A stretch of 20,775 bases of DNA, from assembly GCA_015655035.1 (NCBI GenBank), contig JAATFS010000483.1, positions 1-20,775 of the forward strand, read 5' to 3'. The notes beneath the pieces were generated by a model. The model did no database searches. It was not told the origin of the DNA and saw nothing but the letters and a program-made list of their open reading frames with translations. Made by a program: the position numbers and the translations under genes. Origin of the DNA: Lysobacterales bacterium (GTDB lineage Bacteria; Pseudomonadota; Gammaproteobacteria; Xanthomonadales; Xanthomonadaceae). Each line of letters opens with the position of its first letter. The stretch's first letter is position 1. Shown one piece after another: positions 15,219-20,775 of this stretch.

Positions 15219-16655
15219 ATGAAGACAGGTCTTTTTGCCGGGTGGAAGGCCCGGTTGCGTATCGTATGCATGCTCATGCTGTTGAGCGTGCTGGCCGTGG
15301 GCGCCGGTATCGGCACCGCCCACGCACAGGAAGCTGCACAGACCACGCCGGTGCCTACCGAAGCGGTCACCACCGAGCCGCTTGCCGATGCCCAGCCCGC
15401 ACCGGCACCCGCCGAAGCGGAAGCCGCCGCGCCCAGCTACGACCATGGCGACGTGGCGTGGATGCTGACGTCCACGCTGCTGGTGCTGTTGATGGTGGTG
15501 CCGGGCCTGGCGTTGTTCTACGGCGGCCTGGTGCGTTCCAAGAACGTGCTGTCGGTGCTGATCCAGGTGCTGGTGGTGTTCTCGCTGGTGCTGATCCTGT
15601 GGGTCTTCTATGGCTACAGCGCAGTATTCACCGAAGCCAATGCCTTCTTCGGCTCGTTCACCGAGCGCGCGTTCCTGAAGGGCTTCACCCCTGACTCGGT
15701 GGGCAATACCCCGATCGCCGGCCTGCCCGACTTGCTGTTCGTCGCGTTCCAGTCGACCTTCGCCGGCATCACCACCGCGCTGATCGTCGGTGCCTTTGCC
15801 GAGCGCATCAAGTTCAAGGCGGTGCTGCTGTTCTCCGCGCTGTGGTTCACCTTCAGCTACATCCCGATGGCCCACATCGTATGGGGCGGCGGCTACCTGG
15901 CCGAACTCGGCGCGATCGACTTCGCCGGTGGCACCGTGGTTCACATCAACGCCGGTGTGGCCGGCCTGGTGGGCGCGTACTTCGTCGGCAAGCGGATGGG
16001 CTTTGGCCAGTCCGCACTGAAGCCGCACAGCGTGCCGTTCACCTATATCGGCGCAATGCTGCTGTGGGTCGGATGGTTCGGCTTCAATGCCGGTTCCGCT
16101 GCCGCCGCCGACACCGTCGCCGCGCTGGCCTTCATCAACACCATCCTGGCCACGGCCGCGGCGGTGCTGGGCTGGACGCTGGTAGAGGCGGTCACCAAGG
16201 GCAAGCCGTCGGCACTGGGTGCAGCATCGGGCGCTGTCGCCGGCCTGGTCGGCATTACCCCGGCCTGCGGCACCGTGGGTCCGCTGGGCGCAATCGTGAT
16301 CGGCCTGGCGGCCGGCGTCATCTGTGTGTGGGGCGTGACCGGGTTGAAGAAGCTGCTCAAGGTCGATGACACCGCCGATGTGTTCGGCGTGCATGGCGTC
16401 GGCGGCATCGTCGGTGCGCTGCTGACCGGTGTGTTCAGTTCGGCTTCGCTGGGCGGCACCAAGGCGGACCTGGACATCGGTCACCAGGTATGGGTGCAGC
16501 TGGTCAGTGTCGGTTTCACCGTCGTCTGGTGCGCCGTGGTCACCGTGGTCGCGCTGTTGATCACCAAGCTGGTGTTCGGCCTGCGCGTCAACGAGGATGC
16601 CGAGCGCGAAGGTCTGGACATCACTTCGCACGGCGAATCGGCGTACGAGTCGTAA
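15219..16655 (+). CDS. amtB: Ammonium transporter with long periplasmic N-terminal extension
   Basis: This 478-residue protein is an Amt channel. Its N-terminus has a charged KARLR region, a hydrophobic core and a likely signal peptidase site after AHA (about residue 36), as in E. coli AmtB. Roughly 45 Ala/Pro/Glu/Thr-rich residues follow before the first channel helix (DVAWMLTSTLLVLLMVVPGLALFYGGL). The two pore histidines are His242 (VHINAGVAGLVG) and His392 (FGVHGVGGIVG). Eleven helices are expected in the trimeric inner-membrane channel that conducts ammonium/ammonia. GGAG at 15209-15212 is the ribosome-binding site. It is co-transcribed with glnK, whose unmodified product should block the pore under nitrogen excess. 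A perfect 13-bp hairpin follows eight bases after the stop. Confidence 0.97.
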   Translation: MKTGLFAGWKARLRIVCMLMLLSVLAVGAGIGTAHAQEAAQTTPVPTEAVTTEPLADAQPAPAPAEAEAAAPSYDHGDVAWMLTSTLLVLLMVVPGLALFYGGLVRSKNVLSVLIQVLVVFSLVLILWVFYGYSAVFTEANAFFGSFTERAFLKGFTPDSVGNTPIAGLPDLLFVAFQSTFAGITTALIVGAFAERIKFKAVLLFSALWFTFSYIPMAHIVWGGGYLAELGAIDFAGGTVVHINAGVAGLVGAYFVGKRMGFGQSALKPHSVPFTYIGAMLLWVGWFGFNAGSAAAADTVAALAFINTILATAAAVLGWTLVEAVTKGKPSALGAASGAVAGLVGITPACGTVGPLGAIVIGLAAGVICVWGVTGLKKLLKVDDTADVFGVHGVGGIVGALLTGVFSSASLGGTKADLDIGHQVWVQLVSVGFTVVWCAVVTVVALLITKLVFGLRVNEDAEREGLDITSHGESAYES

Positions 16656-16662
16656 TGGCACG

Positions 16663-16692
16663 GTCGGTCCGCGGCAATCGCCGCGGACCGAC
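16663..16692 (+). terminator. Hairpin terminator after amtB
   Basis: Arms 16663-16675 and 16680-16692 pair perfectly over 13 bp with a four-base AATC loop, beginning just after the amtB stop. No U-tract follows. Position and stability favour transcription termination or mRNA 3'-end protection for glnK-amtB. Confidence 0.65.
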
Positions 16693-17087
16693 GCCGAGTG
16701 CAGCAATGCCTGAAGCTAGACGTTGCATTGGAACCTGCGGGAGGCGGCGCGTTGGATTCACGCCGCCATCGAGGGCAGTCACGCCCGAGAGCCCCGACCC
16801 TACAACGATGTCCCGAAGCGGGCCGGCCGGCGTGTGCGCCGCGACCACCGCAGCGTGGCGAGGTATGTTTCCATGATCTGCGGGTACCCAGCATCGCCGA
16901 CACTGTCGGTGGCATGCTCAGGCGTTCCATGGTCCTCCGATCACGGGGGCGCCCCTGGTAACCCGGATACCAATATTCGCAACCCGTGCCGGTCGCTGTG
17001 GCCCAACGGGTGCAAGCCGGGCGCTGATCGTCATGCCCGCTCACAACGGCCGCTGGGCCAAGTACGTTCAGCTAGTGCGGCGGCGCT
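16693..17087. other. Long amtB-ntrB intergenic region without a convincing gene
   Basis: About 395 bases. Open frames cross it (for example the frame reaching 16876 and one from 16723 to 17115), but their products are Arg/Pro/Ala-rich, lack family features and look like GC-driven noise. Several small dyads are visible, such as CCGACA-C-TGTCGG near 16897 and the self-complementary GGGGCGCCCC near 16950. I see no clear promoter until the NtrC site at 17089. The stretch could hold a small RNA or decayed gene, but nothing supports either. Confidence 0.4.
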
Positions 17088-17088
17088 T

Positions 17089-17105
17089 TGCACTACATTG
17101 GTGCA
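17089..17105. promoter_or_regulatory. Perfect NtrC operator abutting the ntrB start codon
   Basis: TGCACTACATTGGTGCA matches the NtrC consensus TGCACY-N5-GGTGCA at every defined base. The dyad extends to TTGCAC-N7-GTGCAA (17088-17106). It ends one base before the ATG at 17106. The equivalent E. coli glnL promoter carries a nearly identical operator used by NtrC to repress its own operon, so negative autoregulation is the likely role. A -10-like TACATT (17094-17099) lies inside it. Confidence 0.87.
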
Positions 17106-18161
17106 ATGTCGATGACGGTCGCCCTCCCCTCCCTCGAGAACCTGGGTACGCCGGTCGCCTGGACCGATGGCGAAGGCCGCGTGCAAGGAGTCAATCCGGC
17201 GTTCGCACGCTGGTTGGGAGTCAGTGCCCGGCGCTTGCAGGGCCAGCCGCTGGCCGCGCTGGAAATCCAGAGCGATGCGCTGGCGCGGTTTTTGCTCAAC
17301 GACGAGCGCGATGTGCTGCGCCTGCATCGCCTGGCGATCGGCCTGCCCGGCGAACCGCCGCGATTTGCCGAAGGCTGGTTGTCGCGGCTGGACGAAGGCG
17401 GCTGGTTGCTGGAAGCGCATCCGGTCGATGAATTCCCCGCGCTCGATCCCACCCACGCGCTGCCCAACGCGCTCAGCGCGGCGCTCAAAGGACTGGCACA
17501 CGAACTGCGCAATCCGCTGGCCGGGCTCAAGGGCGCGGCGCAGCTGCTGGCACGCAGGGCGGCGCATCGCGACGAGGACGAGCGCGAACTGATCGAGCTG
17601 ATCGGTGCCGAGATCGAACGCCTCAATACCTTGCTTGAGCGGCTGCTGTCGCCGTCGCCGTTGCGCCCGCATGAAGGGCTGAACATCCATGCAGTGCTCG
17701 AACGCGTATTGCGCCTGGCCGAAAGCGAAGGCGGCTGGTCGGTACGGTTGCAGCGTGACTACGATCCGAGCATCCCCGAGATCCTTGGCGACGCCGATCG
17801 CCTCACCCAGGCGGTATGGAACCTGGTCCGCAACGCGATCCAGGCCGGGGCTACGCGGGTCACGCTGCGCACCCGCGTCGAGCACGGCCAGCGTATCCGC
17901 GACCAGGTGCATACGATGTCGCTTCGCCTGGAAATCATCGACGACGGCGGCGGCGTGCCCGAGGAACTGGCCGAGCACCTGTTCCTGCCGCTGGTCAGCG
18001 GCCGCGCCGAGGGCAGCGGCCTGGGGCTGGCGCTGGCACAGCAGGTCGCGCGCGAGCATCACGGCACCCTGACCTATCGCTCGCGCCCCGGCCACACCGT
18101 TTTCACTCTGCTGCTGCCTCAGTTGGCCGCCGAACACGAAAAGGAGCATTTGTATGGTTGA
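17106..18161 (+). CDS. ntrB: Nitrogen regulation sensor histidine kinase NtrB (GlnL)
   Basis: From ATG 17106 the protein is 351 residues, matching NtrB size. Residues 1-110 form a PAS-type domain (TPVAWTDGEGRVQGVNPAFARWLG). The dimerisation/phosphotransfer box is GLAHELRNPLAGLKGAAQLL, with His132 as phosphorylation site. The ATP-binding domain shows an N box (NLVRNAIQAGA), G1 (IIDDGGGVP) and G2 (GSGLGLALAQ). No membrane helix is present, as expected for the soluble kinase regulated by PII. It phosphorylates NtrC when nitrogen is low; PII binding switches it to phosphatase. ATG 17112 is an alternative start, and a TTG at 17088 would read through the NtrC operator and is rejected. No clear Shine-Dalgarno precedes 17106, so translation may be leaderless. 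The 3' end overlaps ntrC by eight bases. Confidence 0.95.
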   Translation: MSMTVALPSLENLGTPVAWTDGEGRVQGVNPAFARWLGVSARRLQGQPLAALEIQSDALARFLLNDERDVLRLHRLAIGLPGEPPRFAEGWLSRLDEGGWLLEAHPVDEFPALDPTHALPNALSAALKGLAHELRNPLAGLKGAAQLLARRAAHRDEDERELIELIGAEIERLNTLLERLLSPSPLRPHEGLNIHAVLERVLRLAESEGGWSVRLQRDYDPSIPEILGDADRLTQAVWNLVRNAIQAGATRVTLRTRVEHGQRIRDQVHTMSLRLEIIDDGGGVPEELAEHLFLPLVSGRAEGSGLGLALAQQVAREHHGTLTYRSRPGHTVFTLLLPQLAAEHEKEHLYG

Positions 18162-19581
18162 GGCCGAGCTGGGTTCACAGCGCATCTGGGTGGTCGACGA
18201 CGACCGCTCGGTACGGTTCGTACTGTCCACGGCTTTGCGCGACGCCGGCTACGCGGTGGATGGCTTCGACAGCGCTGCCTCGGCGTTGCAGGCGCTGGCG
18301 GTACGCCCGACGCCCGACCTGCTGTTCACCGATGTACGCATGCCTGGCGACGACGGCCTGACCCTGCTCGACAAGCTGAAGTCCAAGCACCCGCAACTGC
18401 CGGTGATCGTGATGTCGGCCTATACCGACGTCGCCAGCACCGCCGGTGCGTTCCGTGGCGGTGCCCACGAATTCCTGTCCAAGCCGTTCGACCTGGACGA
18501 TGCGGTGGCGCTGGCCGCGCGCGCCCTGCCCGAGGGCGATGTCGAGGCGCCGGCAACTCCGGCGCCGCCGGCCGAGGGGTCCGGTGCGCTGATCGGCGAC
18601 ACTCCGGCGATGCGCGCGCTGTTCCGTGCGATCGGACGGCTGGCGCAGGCGCCGCTGTCGGTGCTGATCAATGGCGAGACCGGCACCGGCAAGGAACTGG
18701 TTGCGCGCGCGCTGCACAACGAATCGCCGCGTGCGCGCAAACCCTTCGTGGCGCTCAATACTGCCGCGATCCCGGCTGAATTGCTGGAGAGCGAGTTGTT
18801 CGGGCACGAGGCCGGCGCGTTCACCGGCGCGGCCAAGCGCCACATCGGCCGGTTCGAACAGGCGGATGGAGGCACGCTGTTTCTCGACGAAATCGGCGAC
18901 ATGCCATTGCCGTTGCAGACCCGCCTGTTGCGCGTGCTGGCCGAGAACGAATTCTTCCGCGTCGGCGGCCGCGAGCTGATCCGCGTCAACGTGCGTGTGA
19001 TCGCGGCCACTCACCAGGATCTGGATACGTTGGTCGAGCAGGGGCGCTTTCGCGCCGATCTGCTGCATCGCCTGGACGTGGTGCGGCTGCAACTGCCGCC
19101 GCTGCGCGAACGCCGCGCCGATCTCGCACACCTGGCCGAGAACTTCCTGGCGACGGCGGCACGCAAATTGGACATGGTCTCCAAGCGATTGTCGCCGGCC
19201 GCACTGGAGGCGCTGCGCCAGCACGACTGGCCGGGCAACGTGCGCGAACTGGAGAACGTGTGCTGGCGGCTGGCGGCGCTGGCCACCGCCGATACCATCG
19301 ATGCGGTCGATGTCGAGTCGGCGTTGGCACGCGGCGGCCGGCGCGGCCGCGCCGCCCGCGCCGAGGGCCGGTGGGACGAGCTGCTGTCGAACTGGGCCGA
19401 ACAACGCCTGGCCGAAGGTGCGCAAGGCCTGCATGCCGAAGCACGCGAGCGCCTGGACAGGGTCTTGCTGGAAGTCGCACTGCAATTTACCCAGGGACGC
19501 CGTGCCGAAGCCGCGGCCCGTCTCGGCGTCGGCCGCAACACGGTCACGCGCAAGCTCGGCCCGGGGCGTCGGCGGCGCTGA
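18154..19581 (+). CDS. ntrC: Nitrogen regulation response regulator NtrC (GlnG), sigma-54 activator
   Basis: The 475-residue protein has the full NtrC architecture. The receiver domain (residues 10-125) has the acidic cluster VVDDDRS, phospho-accepting Asp60 in LLFTDVRMPG, and the conserved lysine in LSKPF. The AAA+ domain has Walker A GETGTGKE (174-181), the sigma-54 contact loop GAFTGA (221-226), and Walker B LFLDEIGD (242-249). The C-terminal Fis-type helix-turn-helix is RAEAAARLGVGRNTVTRKL. Phosphorylated NtrC oligomers bind enhancers and drive open-complex formation by RpoN polymerase. The likely targets in this window are the glnA enhancer and, for repression, the operator at the ntrB start. 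AAAGGAG precedes the ATG, which lies inside ntrB, so translation is coupled. No terminator-like hairpin is obvious after the stop. Confidence 0.97.
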   Translation: MVEAELGSQRIWVVDDDRSVRFVLSTALRDAGYAVDGFDSAASALQALAVRPTPDLLFTDVRMPGDDGLTLLDKLKSKHPQLPVIVMSAYTDVASTAGAFRGGAHEFLSKPFDLDDAVALAARALPEGDVEAPATPAPPAEGSGALIGDTPAMRALFRAIGRLAQAPLSVLINGETGTGKELVARALHNESPRARKPFVALNTAAIPAELLESELFGHEAGAFTGAAKRHIGRFEQADGGTLFLDEIGDMPLPLQTRLLRVLAENEFFRVGGRELIRVNVRVIAATHQDLDTLVEQGRFRADLLHRLDVVRLQLPPLRERRADLAHLAENFLATAARKLDMVSKRLSPAALEALRQHDWPGNVRELENVCWRLAALATADTIDAVDVESALARGGRRGRAARAEGRWDELLSNWAEQRLAEGAQGLHAEARERLDRVLLEVALQFTQGRRAEAAARLGVGRNTVTRKLGPGRRRR

Positions 19582-19684
19582 TCGTGCGGCTCCAGGCTTC
19601 GCGTTAGACTCCAGGCGCAGCGCCGCCGCCTTCATCGGGCCTGCACGGCCGCTCGCCTAGTTTCCGGAGCTGAGGACGACATAG

Positions 19685-20263
19685 ATGCATTACAGCAGGT
19701 TGTGTGCCATGACAGCGAGCGCGGTTATCGCGCTGGCGGGTTGCAGCAGCGCGCCGCCCGCGCCGCCACCGCCGCCGCCTCAGGCCGTAGCGGCGGTCTC
19801 CAGCGTACAGCGCGCCGAAGCGGCATTGGCTTCGGCGTCGGGCAGTCTGGTCAGTGGCCGGGTAGTGCTGCTGCCGGCAATGCAGGGCGTTCGCATCACC
19901 GGCACCGTGGGTGGCCTGCGCGCCGGCGGCAGCTTCGGTTTCCACGTGCATGAGCGTGGCGATTGCAGCGCAGCCGACGCCAGCAGCGCCGGCGCCCATT
20001 TCAACCCCGGCTCGGCCGCGCACGGTCGCGCCGGTCCCGGCGCGCACCACCTGGGCGACATGGACAACCTGCGCGCCGATGGCGAAGGTGTGGTGCAGGT
20101 CGATCTGGTCCTGCAAGGCGCTGCGCTCGGCGGCGGCGCTGCCAATGACATTCTCGGCAAGGCACTTATCGTCCATGCCGATGCGGACGACTACCGCAGC
20201 CAACCCAGCGGCAATGCCGGCGCGCGGTTGGCCTGCGGGGTGATCCGCGCAGCCAGCCGCTGA
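19685..20263 (+). CDS. sodC: Superoxide dismutase [Cu-Zn], lipoprotein
   Basis: This 192-residue protein starts with a lipoprotein signal whose lipobox is LAGC (Cys20), followed by a proline-rich tether (PPAPPPPPP) and a Cu,Zn-SOD domain. Metal ligands are visible: His87 and His89 in GFHVHERGDC, His105 in GAHFNP, His113, His122 and Asp125 in HHLGDMDN, and His164 in LIVHADADDY. The active-site Arg181 lies in GARLACGVI, and Cys94-Cys184 would form the conserved disulfide. All residues needed for activity are present. The enzyme would dismutate superoxide outside the cytoplasm, tethered to a membrane. GAGGA (19672-19676) precedes the ATG. A second sodC follows 72 bases downstream. Confidence 0.94.
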   Translation: MHYSRLCAMTASAVIALAGCSSAPPAPPPPPPQAVAAVSSVQRAEAALASASGSLVSGRVVLLPAMQGVRITGTVGGLRAGGSFGFHVHERGDCSAADASSAGAHFNPGSAAHGRAGPGAHHLGDMDNLRADGEGVVQVDLVLQGAALGGGAANDILGKALIVHADADDYRSQPSGNAGARLACGVIRAASR

Positions 20264-20282
20264 CCACTCAAGCGTTGAATCA

Positions 20283-20298
20283 CGGGCCACCTGGCCCG
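20283..20298 (+). other. Short hairpin between the two sodC genes
   Basis: CGGGCCA-CC-TGGCCCG is a perfect 7-bp inverted repeat 19 bases after the first sodC stop, with no T-run. It may reduce read-through or stabilise the upstream mRNA; function is inferred. Confidence 0.4.
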
Positions 20299-20335
20299 AC
20301 CGCCAATTACGGCACGCATGATCGAGGAGAAACCG

Positions 20336-20775
20336 ATGCGCATTCTTCCCACCACCCTGTTCATTGCCATTGCACTGGCGACGGCTGCCTGCAAGCGCGA
20401 AGAGCCAGCAGCGGAAGCGCCGCCGGCCGATGCAGCGGCCGCCGAGCATGCCGAAGGCCACAGCCCCGCTGCTGCCGCACCGGCCGGGGCCGACCTGCCG
20501 GCGCCTACCACCGCCACGGCCCTGCTCAATCCCACCCAGGGCAATGAGGTCAAGGGCAGCGTCAGCTTCAAGGTGGTCGACGGCGCGCTGCGCGTCACTG
20601 GCCAGCTCAGCGGCCTCAAGCCGGATACCGAGCACGGCTTCCACATTCACGAGAAGGGCGATTGCAGCGCGGCAGACGGCAGCAGTGCCGGTGGCCACTT
20701 CAACCCGGCCCAGAGCAACCATGGCGCCGTGAACAGCGATCCCCACCACGGCGGCGACATGCCCAACATCAAGGC
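20336..20775 (+). CDS. sodC: Superoxide dismutase [Cu-Zn], second tandem copy, 3' end outside window
   Basis: The frame from ATG 20336 stays open to the window end (146 full codons), so the C-terminus is missing. GAGGAGA at 20324-20330 is a good ribosome-binding site. A lipoprotein-like signal ends at TAAC (Cys19). The box is less typical than in the first copy because Thr stands at -3. An Ala/Pro/Glu/His-rich tether of about 40 residues follows. The SOD domain shows GFHIHEKGDCSAAD (His103, His105), GGHFNP, and a NHGAVNSDPHHGGDMPN zinc loop. The distal copper histidine, the second disulfide cysteine and the active-site arginine are expected beyond the edge. It shares the GDCSAAD-x-SSAG-x-HFNP core with the upstream copy but differs in tether and zinc loop, so the pair are diverged paralogues rather than a recent duplication. 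Confidence 0.93.
   Translation, partial: MRILPTTLFIAIALATAACKREEPAAEAPPADAAAAEHAEGHSPAAAAPAGADLPAPTTATALLNPTQGNEVKGSVSFKVVDGALRVTGQLSGLKPDTEHGFHIHEKGDCSAADGSSAGGHFNPAQSNHGAVNSDPHHGGDMPNIK

Noticed and set aside
16656..16670. TGGCAC resembling a sigma-54 -24 box after amtB
   Set aside because: The bases ten positions after GG are CC, not GC, and the sequence belongs to the amtB terminator hairpin.
14736..16706. 656-codon minus-strand open frame
   Set aside because: Antisense to glnK and amtB, both unmistakable; product is low-complexity His/Asp/Gln/Arg.
17088..17105. TTG start for ntrB at 17088
   Set aside because: Its first six codons would consist of the NtrC operator itself and there is no ribosome-binding site; ATG 17106 fits NtrB N-termini.
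1..20775. CRISPR arrays, tRNA/rRNA, insertion sequences, prophage or integron features
   Set aside because: No regularly spaced repeats, cloverleaf-like sequence, transposase or integrase motifs were seen; composition is uniform.

Overview
The window looks like ordinary core chromosome of a high-GC gammaproteobacterium, most likely Xanthomonas or a close Xanthomonadaceae relative. I base this on high GC throughout, poor Shine-Dalgarno sequences, GTAG-ended hairpins, paired lipoprotein Cu,Zn-SODs and a glnA-glnK-amtB-ntrB-ntrC block. The genus is inferred from recall, not from a search. I see no integrase, transposase, CRISPR array, tRNA or rRNA. All genes are on the + strand except uppP.

Region 1 (1-6703): the 3' end of a membrane fatty-acid desaturase, an MFS exporter, and an AEC-family permease. 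These are followed by a tight four-gene unit: an orphan ParA-like ATPase, a SixA-like phosphohistidine phosphatase, a secreted YceI protein, and a phospholipase D/cardiolipin-synthase-like lipoprotein. The last three genes overlap.

Region 2 (6816-12058): a hotdog thioesterase, a PlsC-type acyltransferase, a YheT-type hydrolase, a TPR protein whose C-terminal half resembles a decayed sulfotransferase, and a PEBP/YbhB protein. A strong hairpin at 12066-12096 separates this run from the convergent uppP (undecaprenyl-diphosphate phosphatase).

Region 3 (12936-19581): the nitrogen-assimilation locus. It holds glnA (glutamine synthetase), glnK (PII), amtB (ammonium transporter), and ntrB/ntrC (two-component pair with 8-base overlap). 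The glnA promoter reads as a textbook sigma-54 control region: an NtrC-like enhancer at 12988-13004, a weaker one about 30 bp downstream, a perfect IHF consensus at 13070-13082, and a -24/-12 element at 13098-13112. A perfect 17-bp NtrC palindrome (17089-17105) ends exactly one base before the probable ntrB ATG. This suggests NtrC autorepression and perhaps a leaderless ntrB transcript. GlnA carries the adenylylation tyrosine and GlnK carries uridylylation Tyr51, so the classical GlnD/GlnE/PII cascade probably operates.

Region 4 (19685-20775): two tandem Cu,Zn-superoxide dismutase lipoproteins. The second runs off the window.

I found no clearly new multi-gene system. The items most worth a second look are the ntrB operator, the complete glnA control region, the TPR/degenerate-sulfotransferase fusion, the ParA-SixA-YceI-PLD unit and the paired SODs.
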